Positions 1-10,230 of a stretch of 64,000 nt of DNA are shown piece by piece. Position numbers and translations under genes: made by a program. The stretch is from Cyanophora paradoxa (lineage: Eukaryota > Glaucocystophyceae > Cyanophorales > Cyanophoraceae). Each line of letters opens with the position of its first letter. Within the stretch, counting starts at the first letter, position 1. The notes beneath the pieces were generated by a model. It was not told where the DNA came from, made no database searches, and saw nothing but the letters and a program-made list of their open reading frames with translations. The stretch spans positions 124,001 to 188,000 of the forward strand of contig QPMI01000409.1 of the NCBI GenBank assembly GCA_004431415.1, read 5' to 3'.

Positions 1-3000
1 GGCTCTAAGAGGGCGTCCACGGCGGGCAGGCGGAGGGCCCGCCCCCAGCTCGCGTACTCCGTCATGTCCCTGCCAGGGCGTGAGAAGAGGCGGGGTACAG
101 GGGAGCTGGGGCGAGGGGTACCGGAGGAGCTGGAGGCCGCCGGCGGTGGAGAAGGTGAAGCGCTTGATGTGCGCGATGATGAGCCTGTGGGGCGGTCGGC
201 ATTCGAAAAGGTGCACCCCGACTGGCCGGGAGGGCAGGCACCTCTGCAGGCGGGATGCGAGCTGCGCAAGGAGAGCGGGATGAGGTGAAGCGAGGGAAGG
301 GCGGGGGCGGGGGCACCTCGGTGAGGAAGGAGGCGCGGTTGTCCCCGTCGAGGTTGGCGGACACGAGCCGCGCCTGCAGGAGAGGAGGGTGAGGGGAGAG
401 GGCCGGGACTGCGTGCGGAACAGATCCGGAGAAGGGGGCCGCGCCTGCTGCGCGAGGACCTCGACGGCGCGCCCGCAGGCCGGGGTCGGCTCGTTGTTGG
501 AGAAGGCGGCGTCGGGCCCCGCGCCGCCCTTCTCGCCCTCCTCCCGCGGCCTGAAGTCCCGCGGCCGCTGCTCGTTCTGCAGGATCGAGCGCACGTGCGC
601 CAGCACGCCTGCCCCGCGAGCGAGCGAGGGCGCCGCCTAAGCGAAAAGAGACTGCGCGAGAGGCGGGGAGGCGGGGCACCCTCAAGGGCGCGCTCGAGGG
701 CGGCGAGGACGAGGTTCTCGGCGGTGGCGACGAGGGCGCGCCGGTCCGCCACGCAGCTGCGCGGGCGGGGCCCCCGGGGCTCAGCGCGGGAGGCCGCGGA
801 AAGGCGCGGGGCGGGCGGGCCTGGTGTGCCAGGAGACGAAGCCGGCGACCTGCGGCTGGACGGCCGCCACGAAGTGCCGCAGCGCCGCGATCAGCGCCGC
901 CCCGCTCCCCCGCGCCGACCGGTACACCTGTGGCCCGCCCCGCGCCCCGCCTCAGACGAGGGGCCCCGCCCGACGCCTCCTCGAGCCAAGCGCCGCCCCC
1001 GCCCACCTCGAGGTAGGCGTCGGCCTTGCCGCGGGACGCCTCGCCCCGCTCCACCACCCTGGAAGCGGATGAGGGATGAGGGAGGGGCAGGGAGGAGCGG
1101 GTGAGGGGCGCGGCGCGGCGCACGCGCTCATGGCGGCGGAGAGGTAGGCCCCGACCGCCTCGGTCAGCGCCCGGTACGCCATGTGGCTGTGCCGCGCCCT
1201 GCCGGCCGAGAGAGAGTCGGGGAGGGGTGCGGGGGGACGAGGGGGCGGGGGGACGCGCTGGGGCGCACAGGGCGGCCTCGTCGGCGAGGGCGCGGCAGCG
1301 GGCGAGGGCCCCGCGGCTCGTCTCCACCAGCGCCTCCACCAGCTCCGGCGAGACGAGGGGCCCCGAGGCCGCCCCCGAGGCCGCCAGCGCCTCGGGCCCC
1401 GCCTCCTTGCTCTTCTTCTTTTTCTTGCGCCCGCCCGGGGGCGCCTCGCCCTGCGCGCCTCCTCTGCTCGGCCCGCGCCTTCCTTCCTCTGCTCGGGGGC
1501 CCGGGGGGTACGCACGCGGGCCTGGAGGAAGGCGGCGACGCGGGCGGCGTGCGAGGCGCGCAGGTGCGCCTCCTCCTCCTCAAAGTACCTGCCCGAGCCT
1601 CAGGCCCGCGCCCCGCCCAGGGCCCCCGCCCCGCGCGGCGCACGCCGCCCGCCGCGCCGCGAAGAGGCCCCCCGCGAGGGCCACCAGGGGCCCCGCGGGG
1701 CAGCCGGCCGCCCCGGACAGCTGCACGCAGGGCCTGAGGAGGAGAATGGAGGGGAGGGGAGAGGGGAGGGGAGCTGGGCGGGCGGGCGGGCCTGCTTCGC
1801 GAGGTCGAGGGTGCGGGAGTAGGCGGCGGAGAGCACCTCGAGGCGCCCCAGCCCCAAGTCCCCCGCCTCCGCCCTCCCCGCCCCTTTCCCCGCTCCCCGC
1901 TCCTGCCGGGCAGCCACGCTGAGGTCGCGCGACAGGAAAGAAGGCGGGGCGGCGTGCCCCCCGCCTGGGCTTCTCGGGGGTCTCCGCGGGGCCCTCGGCG
2001 CCCTCCTCCTCGCCCTCCGGCTCCTCCTCGGACTCGGCGAGCGGCTCCGGCGCTGCGGACGCCGCCGGCGTTGAGAGCCCGGGGGGTACACTGAAGAGCG
2101 CGGCCGCACCCTCGGTGCCCTCGAGGAGCGCCTCGACGAGCGGGGCGACCTGCCGGGCCCCCCGCGTCAAAGCCGAGCGGGCGCGGCCTCAGCCAAAGAG
2201 CGGCGCACCCGCTGCTCGAGGACGCGAGCGGCGAGGGCGGCCGCGACCTTGTCGGGGCCCGGGAAGACCTGCCGGTCCGGGGCGTCAGGGCGAGCAGAGA
2301 AAGGGAGGGGGCACCAGCAAGGGGGGAAGGGGGGCGCCTGGGCGATGAGCTCGCCCTCGCGCCGCACGCTCGCGACGATCTCCGCGAAGAGCCGCTGCGA
2401 GGCGGGGCGGAGGGGGGGCGTCGCGCGCGCGAGCCGGGGCCGGGGCGGGGGCGGGGATCGGGGCCGGGCTCACGCGGAGGCCCTCGTCGGGGGAGCCGGC
2501 CTCCTCGAGGGCGCGCAGGTCCTGCCCCAGCGGGTCCGCCCGCAGGAACATCGGCCGCCGCCTGCGCAGAAAAGCACCTCAGGCTTCGGCCCCGTGTTTC
2601 TCGGCGGAACGGGGCCTCGGGCACCCGATGTGGACGGAGACGAGGGGCCCGCCGCCGTTCAGAGCGAAGGCCGCGTGCGCGACGCGCTGCGCGCGGCCCG
2701 TCAGCTGGGGACACGGTGGCGGGGAGGGGGCGGCGGGCCCGCAGGGTGGGGAGGTCGGGCCCCTTGGAGGCGCGCTCGAACTCGCCGAGGAGCTTGGCCT
2801 CCATCATGTCCGCGAGCTCCTGCACCTTCCCCGCCGCCCGCGCCAGGGGGCCCTCTCGCAGCTCCGGCGCGAAGCTGTGCAGCCGCTGCACCAGCTTGCA
2901 GCCCTGCGGCGCCTCAGGCGGAGAGGCGGCAACGCGGGGGCGGCCGGCCGGCGGGCCTCGTCGATGCGGTCCGGGTCGGTGAAGACGGGGCGGAACTCGA

Positions 3001-3709
3001 CGTGCGTCTCGTCGTCGTTCAGCGCCAGCACGTACCTGCCCGGCGCGCGAGGGTTCACGCCGGCGCCTGCAGGCTCGCGCTCTTCCGGGGCGCACTGCAC
3101 GAGCTCGCGCGCCTCCTCCGCGCGCCGCCGCTGCGTCTCTACCATCTCCATCGTGTCCCCGATCCGCACCGCAACCTGCCCGGAGCGGTGGGCGGGGCGG
3201 CGCCGGCTCTGCCCGCCTCCTCCGCGCGAACCTCGCCCACGCCCGAGATACGCAAATCCAGCGCCTTAAAGTCAGCGAAGACACCCTGCGCGCGCGCTCG
3301 CTCGCTTTCGCGGGGCGACGTGTGCGGGCGACACGCCTGCAGGGAGCCGTCGAGCCGCGCCACGTGCTTCCGGTGCGTCGCCTCGAGCTCCTCCACCGAT
3401 TCGGCCATCCGCGCGTTCTTGCGGTCCACCTGCCGCCGCGCACGTCAGGCGCCGCTCGCCCAGCCCTCCGGTTGCCGGATTCGTGCGCGCCTGCCGCTCG
3501 AGGGCACGGAGCTCCTCCAGCGCATGCTCGAACGTCGCAGCGAGGTGATCGGGCTTGAAGCCTGCCGCGCGTTGGCGCTTGCCCTCAAGCGGGGACGCGG
3601 CCGCTCGAGGCGCACCGGGACCTGTCTCGAGTGCCTGATCCCAGAGGCGCTTGGAGACCGCACCAATGAACTCATCGGAGCGGAAGTTGTCCGCCTGCGC
3701 GTCGCTCAC
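1..3709 (-). CDS. EXOC5: Exocyst complex component SEC10/EXOC5, 3' end cut by window edge
   Basis: This is a subunit of the octameric exocyst, which tethers secretory vesicles to the plasma membrane. The start ATG at 3709 opens MSDAQADNFRSDEFIGAV. The conserved N-terminal coiled-coil region follows over several exons: MAESVEELEATHRKHVARLD, FADFKALDLRISGVG, then ALNDDETHVEFRPVFTDPDR and LVQRLHSFAPELREG, which track the SEC10 segment between the N-terminal coil and the helical bundles. Near the left edge TSRGALARCRALAD and EYASWGRALRLPAVDALL match the C-terminal helical repeats. The last residues lie outside the window. Introns are short and C-rich on the sense strand. Family assignment is strong; the middle exons (about 650-2600) are not fully resolved. 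It is head-to-head with ABT1. Confidence 0.88.
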
Positions 3710-4363
3710 ACGAGCGCATAGGCGGCAGCGCAGCGGCGGGACGCGCCTGGAAGTCCGCCGGCTCCCAGCCTTCTGTCTTCGAGCTCATTCGCGCTGACGC
3801 AGGGCTCACAGCTCACGCCGCCCCGTCACACTGCGCGGGCGTTAGCTAAGAACCACGAGCGCGCCCGTGCGCCCACCACGCGCTTGAAGCCATCGCTCCG
3901 TTGCGTTCCGGCAGCGCTTCTGAATGCTGCCTGTATGTGATTGGAATTGGCCGCGGGGCTCGAGAAAGCGCCGAAGTGCCGCTTGAAGCGCCGCTTCAAG
4001 CGCGGCGACCGGGGATACTCGATTCCCTAGCCACAGGTCTCGGTCAGTGCCGCCCCCCTCAGCGCCGGAGCTTCCAGCGTGGCAGCGTCGTTAGCTACAG
4101 CTTTAATCCGAGCTGCGCGCCCAGCGACTCCTCCTCGCGTACGCGGGCGAAGGTTCTCGAGTCGTTCGCGCTTCTTCTCTCGAGTCGCTTCAGCACCAGC
4201 TCCGGCGAGGTCGATCTGAGAGCGCTTTTTAGCCTACAGAAACCCGCATCTGTGGTGCGCAGCTGAGGGCCCGCCCGATCAGCTGCTCGCGAACGGCGCT
4301 TTTTGCGAGCGCCGAGGTGCTCGCCTGCTTCCTCTCTAGCCGAGACGTCGTACGCCAGTCACC
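3710..4363. promoter_or_regulatory. Divergent upstream region between EXOC5 and ABT1
   Basis: This 654-bp stretch separates the start codons of two divergent genes, so it should hold both promoters. I see no TATA box in a convincing position. An open frame at 3901-4266 on the plus strand looks like a chance ORF: it has no recognisable domain. A short imperfect repeat of GCCGCTTGAAGCGCCGCTTC sits near 3978-4000. Confidence 0.4.
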
Positions 4364-5505
4364 ATGAGCGAAAGCGAAACGGATCACAGCGTGGAGCAGT
4401 CAAACCCGAAGGTGCAGCCAAGTGCGCGATGTCGCCGAGCGCGCCTTGACGTGCCGCACGACCAGGCGCGCAAGAAGATGGTTTCAGAGAGTGAGAGCGA
4501 AACGGATCACAGCGTGGAGCAGCCGCAGCCGAAGGTGCAGCCGAGTGCGAGTTGCCGCTGAGCGCGTTTTGACGCATCGCGCGATCAGAGGGGTAAGAGG
4601 GCGATTTCGGAAAGCGATATCAAAGGTACGCGGCGTCCGCGAAGTTTTTGCGGTTTCAGGCGTCTGAATGTCGAGCCGCAGAGTTCGCCGACAAGGAAAA
4701 GGCCAAGGGCGTCATATACATCTCCCGTGTTCCCCCGCACATGAAGGTGCCCACTAACAGCTATTCTGAATTTGTGCGTGCAAAGCTCCGCTCACATTAT
4801 CGCAGCCCCAGAAAATCAGGCACCTCCTTGGACAGTATGGAGAGATTGGTCGTGTCTACTTGACCCCTGAGGACGAGAAATCCAGACAAAGAAGAGTCAA
4901 AACAGGGGGAAACAAGAAAAAGAACTTTGTCGATGGCTGGGTGGAGTTCATGGATAAGCGAATCGCAAAATCGGTTGCCATCTCACTAAACAGCACACCA
5001 ATGGGTGCGGCAATAAGCCACACATGTGCTTGCGCCTCCTCACGTGTCCTGCAGGTGGATCTAAACGCAGCTACTACCACGACGATTTGTGGAATATCAA
5101 GTACCTGTCCGGTTTCAAATGGCACCACCTCACTGAGCGTCTGGGTGAGTTGCATCCGATCAGAGCAACAAATTCACAGCTAAATGCACTGCAGCATACG
5201 AACGTGCCATCAAGGATGTCAAGATGAAACAAGAGATGACGCAGGCAAAGAAAGAGCGGGACTTCTATTTGGAGCAGGTGCAGAAGGCAAAGAGGAAGGA
5301 CAAGATCGAGGCAAAGGTAGAGAAGAAGAGGAAGGCAGTGCAGGCAGAGAACTCGGAGGCATCGGGTGACGATCATGAGGGCTTGTCTTCGAAACCGGTC
5401 CCCCCAGCGAAAAGGCCGCGTTTCTTCAAGCTGAAGGAGGAGGTTTCTGCGAAGGATGACGCTGCGAAGAAGGGAGCCCTCTCGAAGCTTCTCTTCGGTG
5501 GCTAG
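4364..5505 (+). CDS. ABT1: Pre-rRNA processing factor ABT1/ESF2 (RRM protein)
   Basis: This is the nucleolar small-subunit processome factor of the ESF2/ABT1 family. Exons read: 4364-4411, 4466-4534, 4589-4625, 4682-4746, 4806 onward, then two more after introns beginning near 4992 and 5144. The RRM core is complete: GVIYISRVPPHMK, then IRHLLGQYGEIGRVYL, DGWVEFMDKRIAKSVA and DLWNIKYLSGFKWHHLTE, followed by the family's basic tail (KQEMTQAKKERDFYLEQV). The C-terminus, ending LSKLLFGG, is Lys-rich and presumably nucleolar. The acidic N-terminus is unusual: exons 1 and 2 both contain SESETDHSVEQ and end in PK, and each is followed by a 54-bp intron that is also duplicated. All seven exons join in frame with GT..AG borders. 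Confidence 0.93.
4367..4588 (+). repeat. Tandem duplication of an exon plus its intron in ABT1
   Basis: Copy 1 spans about 4367-4465 and copy 2 about 4490-4588. Both hold AGCGAAACGGATCACAGCGT, then a PK codon pair, then a 54-bp intron starting GTGCAGCC and ending CAG. The two introns (4412-4465 and 4535-4588) have equal length and are clearly similar along their whole length. The duplication therefore copied exon and intron together and kept the reading frame. Confidence 0.85.
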
Positions 5506-6018
5506 TGTAGTAGTGCAACAGTAGCAGTAGTAGCCTGGCTACAAGTGAGGGAATGTACACTGCGGCCACCGCGGCCGCGGGCCCAGCCCACCAGCGAACT
5601 GGCCGGCATGGCCTGCACGGCGTGGTGCTGCATCGCGTCTTGTGGTGGCGAGGGGGTCGTCTCGGGGCGGTGGCGGGAGCCCCTACGGGCCCTGGGAAGC
5701 CCTGAACTCGGTTCCGATTTGGTTGGACGGGCTTGGACGGGCCGGGACTCCGGGGATTTATAAATATAATTAAAGTTTGATGGCTGCAACTTTACAAGTT
5801 AAGTGGACCCGTAACCGTTGAACGTGCACAGCCGGTCTCGAGCTCGGCAGAGCAGGCCGCGGGATAGCTGCTAGCTTGCACATGTTTACACTGAAAACAA
5901 TACCATACTGCATACTGCATCATGGCCAGGGCCTTTCATTTGGCTTGATTTGCATTCCATCACATAGCAGGTGGGGGAATGGTGGCAGTCGGAGCTAGCG
6001 CTGATCTGGAAGAGCGTG
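5506..6018. other. Convergent 3' intergenic region between ABT1 and PPIH
   Basis: No gene is supported here. It holds the 3' ends of two convergent genes and one copy of a dispersed repeat (5537-5616). AT-rich stretches near 5755-5800 (TTTATAAATATAATTAAAG) could serve 3'-end formation, but no definite signal can be assigned. Confidence 0.5.
5537..5616. repeat. Dispersed repeat, copy 1 (see 7648-7733)
   Basis: The segment shares with 7648-7733 the blocks GCTACAAGTG, GGAATGTACACTGCGGCCAC, CGCCCAGCCCACC or close variants, and a final CTGGCC..GGC block, in the same order and orientation. It lies outside genes in both places. I do not recognise the family. Confidence 0.7.
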
Positions 6019-7105
6019 TCACTGCAGCGTGTTGATATAGCCCCATCAACACCAAGATAGAACAATATACACGCAAGCAAGCAAATCGTACCATCTCTCC
6101 ACACTCCGTGATCAGCACAGGCAACTTGGGCTTGTTGTTCTGTCCAACCGAAACGTTCTCTATCTTGCGGACTGTAAGCATGCCGTCGATGACCTTTCCG
6201 AAAACAACGTGCTTGTTGTCGAGCCAATCGCAAGGTGCGCAAGTGACGAAAAACTGAAAAGCAAGCAATCAGACAGGATTGCCCAGTTTCAAAAAGAGTG
6301 CTTGCCTGGCAGCCGTTTGAGTTCGGACCACTGTTCGCCATCGAGAGCAGGCCTGGAATAGTGTGCTTCAAGGTGAAGTTCTCATCTGGCATGACAGTTA
6401 GCCCCTGTACAGCTTGTGGCAAGGAGAAAAGCGAAAGACCCGGGAACTTGTCCCCATAGATGGACATCCTGCCCGTGCCATCACCTTTGACAAAATCTCC
6501 TCCTCTGAACAGTCAGGAAGTTAGACCAATCATGCTTCCGAGAACACGACAGCTGGATACAGCGCACTGGATCATGAAATCCTTGATCACTCTGTGGAAC
6601 GAGCACCCCTTGAAGCCAATCGGCACGCCTGACTTCCTGCGACACTGCATCTAACAGGAGCTAGGAAAAGAAGCACGTCTAGACGCGAGCGACACGCCGC
6701 CAACTCACTTGTATTCGCCTGTGCATAGTTGCCTGCGCAAGGGCCCTTAGCCAGCGCCCCCCGCTCCGCATGCGAGCGCAGCTTACCTGAAGTTCTCTGT
6801 TTGATGAGGAGAATGTTGAGAAGCGCGTAAGCGGCGCGGCCACCGTCAGCTAACGCGCGGCGGCGAACCTGCGGTCTTGGGAACTGGGCAACGTTAGCTA
6901 GACGCGCGGTCAAGAGCGTATGCACATGCAGCACACCTACGTCGGCGAAGAGCTCCATCTTTATCCTGCCAGCCGGATGCCCACCGATCTGGATGCAACG
7001 CGGAAAGCGCAGTGAGCCTTCGCGCATATGCACTACCGCTCGCCGCATCCTTGATCGCACCGATACATCGAAGAAGACGACTGGATTGCTCGGATTCGTC
7101 GCCAT
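6019..7105 (-). CDS. PPIH: Cyclophilin H, spliceosomal peptidyl-prolyl isomerase
   Basis: This cyclophilin associates with the U4/U6.U5 tri-snRNP in animals. The N-terminus [15 protein letters not shown] and C-terminus [16 protein letters not shown] are characteristic of PPIH rather than PPIA. Catalytic-site residues are present: [32 protein letters not shown] and the Trp in [14 protein letters not shown]. Eight or more introns split a roughly 180-residue protein. A 10-nt microexon lies at 6787-6796. One intron (6254-6305) has a GC donor. The last coding exon after GEM appears to contain only the TGA (6021-6019). If that last intron is not removed, the frame would run on about 46 residues to 5960, but the spliced form ends exactly where other PPIH proteins end. 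Confidence 0.94.
6787..6796 (-). other. 10-nt internal microexon of PPIH
   Basis: On the minus strand AGAACTTCAG is flanked by a CAG acceptor and a GTAAGC donor. Joined to the upstream exon ending ACCGCAG and the downstream exon starting GCAACTATGC it gives [14 protein letters not shown], the conserved cyclophilin segment, with no gap. Without it two conserved residues are lost and the frame shifts. Confidence 0.88.
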
Positions 7106-7803
7106 GGACAAAGTGCGCTGTGGCGTGTTGCGCGCTCCTGACGCTTCCGAACTGCAATTGAACAAACTCGGCCTGTGACACGCGTCTACGGGTACAGCAC
7201 ACACTACGTGCATACGGCACGACTAGCCGCGAGCGCTGGCGACTGTCGACGCTGGCTGGCTCGAGCTCTAATATCGGCGAATGCTCAACTTGCTTAAGCT
7301 TGGAGCTGGCTGCAGTGAGTCGATGGTTGCTCTACCCCCCTGGGCCAGCTACAGCCTGCAGGCTGCAGGGGCACTAGTACTAGTACTGGTATACACTGGG
7401 GGCCTGTGGGGCTTCGGGAGGTGATACTAGTACTGATGCTATACGGCTTGCATATGAGTCGATGATATGACGAAGCTGGGCCGGGGGTATATATTGTATA
7501 GATACGTAGCTATAGGTGATCATGATCATGATGACCCATCATGGCATGGCCACGCGCGCCATTAATATTAGACGGACCGGTCCGCCAGAGTCTGTGTCTT
7601 GGTCTCCTGCTATCTGCATTTGGACACGAAATCAAGTCGCCAAGTCCGGGCTACAAGTGCGGAATGTACACTGCGGCCACCGAAGCCGCCCGCCCAGCCC
7701 ACCGGTACCAGCAAGCTGGCCAGCCGGGCCCTGCGTTGCTGGGCCCTACGCCGGGCAAAAGAACACCGCAAAAGCAGGATGTAAACGTACTCTCAATGCA
7801 GCT
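7106..7803. other. Intergenic region upstream of PPIH, downstream of the WD40 gene
   Basis: It should include the PPIH promoter. Visible structure: ACTAGTACTAGTACTGG near 7371-7387, several ATACTAG/GTATAC repeats, a TGATCATGATCATGATGA palindromic cluster at about 7517-7534, and copy 2 of the dispersed repeat. No gene is supported. Confidence 0.5.
7648..7733. repeat. Dispersed repeat, copy 2 (see 5537-5616)
   Basis: This is a second, diverged copy of the element at 5537-5616, about 2.1 kb away in the same orientation. Short indels separate the shared blocks. No open frame is shared, so it is more likely a non-coding repeat than a duplicated exon. Confidence 0.7.
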
Positions 7804-10114
7804 TTATGCAGGGGCAGAGGGTCCGAACACGCGAATTACGAAGTCGGCGCAGGCCGTGACGAGGGTGGGTTCTGTCGGATGGAAATAGGTGCTATAGACC
7901 CGGTCCGGGTGCTCCAGCTTCTGAATCAGCTCGCCCGTGCCAGCAGGGCCACCGACATCAAAGATGTACGCATTGGGGTCGGCAGAGCCAGTCGCAAGGA
8001 GGACTGTTGTGTGGATAGATGCATCTTGAGCTGGACCACCTTTAACATCATCGTCCGCTGAGCCTGGCACACCTGACGAGTCCTTGGAGCTGGAATGCCA
8101 CTTCCCCGTCGCTCGATCTGGAAGCAGCAGTGAGCAGAACGCAGACTCGAACAAGGCATATGTGGCTGACGTTCACGGCCATGGAAGAACGAAGACCGAA
8201 TGGGCCAGTTCCTGTTCTTATGTCCTCGCAGGGAGTGCATGAGGGTGAGTGGGGCCCGATGTGTTTGGTTCTGTTTCGCAGTTGAACAGCATAGTCACGG
8301 ATCAGAGACAGCAAGCGCACCAGAGCTCGCTGTGAAGCAGATGCGGCTGGCTGCATGCCTCGGTCATAGACCCGGAGAACTGGAAACGCCAATCAGCTGG
8401 AACTAGTTATTGCGCAAAATAAAGCTTTCACCGTTGTCATAGGAGTTGGCAGCGATGTATCGCCCATCGTCATCGACACATGGCATTGACGAGGTGTGAA
8501 GATAAGAGATTGGTTTCCCAACCTCGTCGTTCTTCCTCGACTCTGTGGACAGTCCCTGCCGACAGTCCCACAGCTTGATGTGGCCAGATTGGTCTCCACT
8601 TGTTAAGAACATGCCATCCTTGCTCAAAAATCTGATGTGCCAGACATAAGTGTTCAAATGAGATAATTCAAATTCAAATGCTTACATGGAATTGATGGTG
8701 CTGTCATTCTCCAAGCGTGATTGGCATGCTGCTCCAGCACGAAGGTCGTGCAGGCCAACGAAATTGCATGACGATGTCGCGGAGAAAACGAGGTTGTTAT
8801 CTGTCGATCAATGGAGAGAGTTATGTGAGGCACTGTGCACAGAGATTGGGCAGCACGGGCGGTGCTGCAGACCTTGAGGAGCAAATGAGAGAGACTGCAC
8901 AAAACCAGGGACTTCAAAGGCTTGCACCAGTTTGCCAGTTGCGACATCCCACAAGCAGCAACGCTTATCGTAGCCACCAGAGAGCATCAGGCTGTAGACA
9001 TCATGAATACGAGGCTACAGAGCAATAGCATGCATATGGGTGCAGACCTTGATGATGGCGTCCACGCAATCTCGGACACGATGTGCTGGTGCTCGGACAA
9101 GCAGAAAAGCTGAACGGAGACGATTGGACACATGGCGATGACAAGACCGAGAGGCGCAGACCTCGGTGGCCCGATCGCCCTCGAGAGAATGGAGACGGGC
9201 AGTTTTGTCAAAGGAGCCGCTGGCAAGCCAGCGGCCACAGGGCGAAAACCTCGCGACGTAGACAGCGCCCTTGTGCGCCCGGATATCCATCCTGTGGCTG
9301 AAAGTCCTGCTGTCGAATCGCCCTGAAGTACGTACTGCGGACAGAGCAATAAGAGGGCTTCAAAGCTATGTCGTGGACTCAACAAACGCACCACCGCCCG
9401 TATCGACTTCATCGACTTCATTAACGTGTCGCACATTCTCGAGGATGTCCGATGGAAGGTCTAGGGACGCGTCGTCCACGACGGAATCGAGGGAGAAGGG
9501 CTGCGCCTTGACACCCGCCGACTGGTACAGCGCGTTGTAGCTAAGCTTTGTTAGCGAGAGCCGCGTTCAGAGCACTGCCCCGCGCACCGAATCGAGAGCT
9601 CGTAGATGGAGAGCTTCAGCGCTTTGTTCTCGCGCTCCAGTAGCTCGAGCTTCGACTTGAGCTGCGCGCGCTATCGCTCAATGCGAATCCTAGCTGCCTG
9701 TAAGCTGCTCGCACCTGCTTGTTCTCGCGCTGGAGGTTGTCGACCTCGCGGGAGCTCTCGCGCTGGAAGAGATTCATTGCGCTCGCGCCTCCGAGACGTA
9801 TCTGCAACTGTGCGCGGACGACCGCACGCTGCGTGGGCCGCGAATGATGCGCCGCGCGCCGCGCACTGCTTCGCTGCTGGGCGGCCTGGCCAGGCTGGTG
9901 ACCCCCACCGTGACCGTGAATTGGGGGTACAGTTCGTTCTGTTGCATCGTATGGAGCGCGAGGGGGACGTTGAGCGCCGCGGGCTGGCGGAGGAGCAGAG
10001 CGCGGACCTTCACAGCGAGGTGACTGCAAAGCTCGGCGCTGCCGCGCTCCGCCGCTCTGAACCCGAGCTCAGATTGCGAAGCTCGCGAAGGAGGTGCGGG
10101 GCCTCGAGAGTCAT
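7804..10114 (-). CDS. Coiled-coil plus WD40-repeat protein, family not resolved
   Basis: The C-terminal two thirds is a beta-propeller spread over many exons: IRAHKGAVYVARFSPCGRW then LASGSFDKTARLHSLEG, LSEHQHIVSEIAWTP, LMLSGGYDKRCCLWDVATG, FLTSGDQSGHIKLWD, MHSLRGHKNRNWPIRSSFFH and LEHPDRVYSTYFHPTEPTLV, ending IRVFGPSAPA then TAA. Upstream lies a helical segment, NLFQRESSREVDNLQRENKQ followed by LKSKLELLERENKALKLSIY, a likely coiled coil. An N-terminal exon reads VRALLLRQPAALNVPLALHT. The start at 10114 (MTLEAPHLLRELRNL) is a guess, since I could not join it in frame. The coil-then-propeller layout resembles ATG16 or POC1-type scaffolds, but I cannot place it in a named family. Confidence 0.78.
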
Positions 10115-10230
10115 GATTTGCGGTGCGAACCTAGCACTGCGGCCGCCGTAGGCGCGCGAGCGCGGGAACTGCTCTCAGCGCGCCTCGCATGCAGGGCGGA
10201 GGTGGCCAAGCTGCAGGAGCAGCTCCGTTC

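Noticed and set aside
1164-3443. 759-codon minus-strand open frame
   Set aside because: It crosses EXOC5 introns and reads EXOC5 exons out of frame over most of its length; the conserved SEC10 blocks are in other frames.
3901-4266. 121-codon plus-strand ORF upstream of ABT1
   Set aside because: Ser/Arg-rich with no recognisable feature and no link to the ABT1 exons; treated as promoter DNA.
5505-5789. Minus-strand ORF of 95 codons downstream of ABT1
   Set aside because: Overlaps the dispersed repeat and has no homologous second copy of the reading frame at 7648-7733.
9606-10151. 181-codon plus-strand ORF as a 5' exon of UBA5
   Set aside because: It overlaps coiled-coil and N-terminal exons of the minus-strand WD40 gene, and no phase-compatible donor joins it to the UBA5 exon at 10231.
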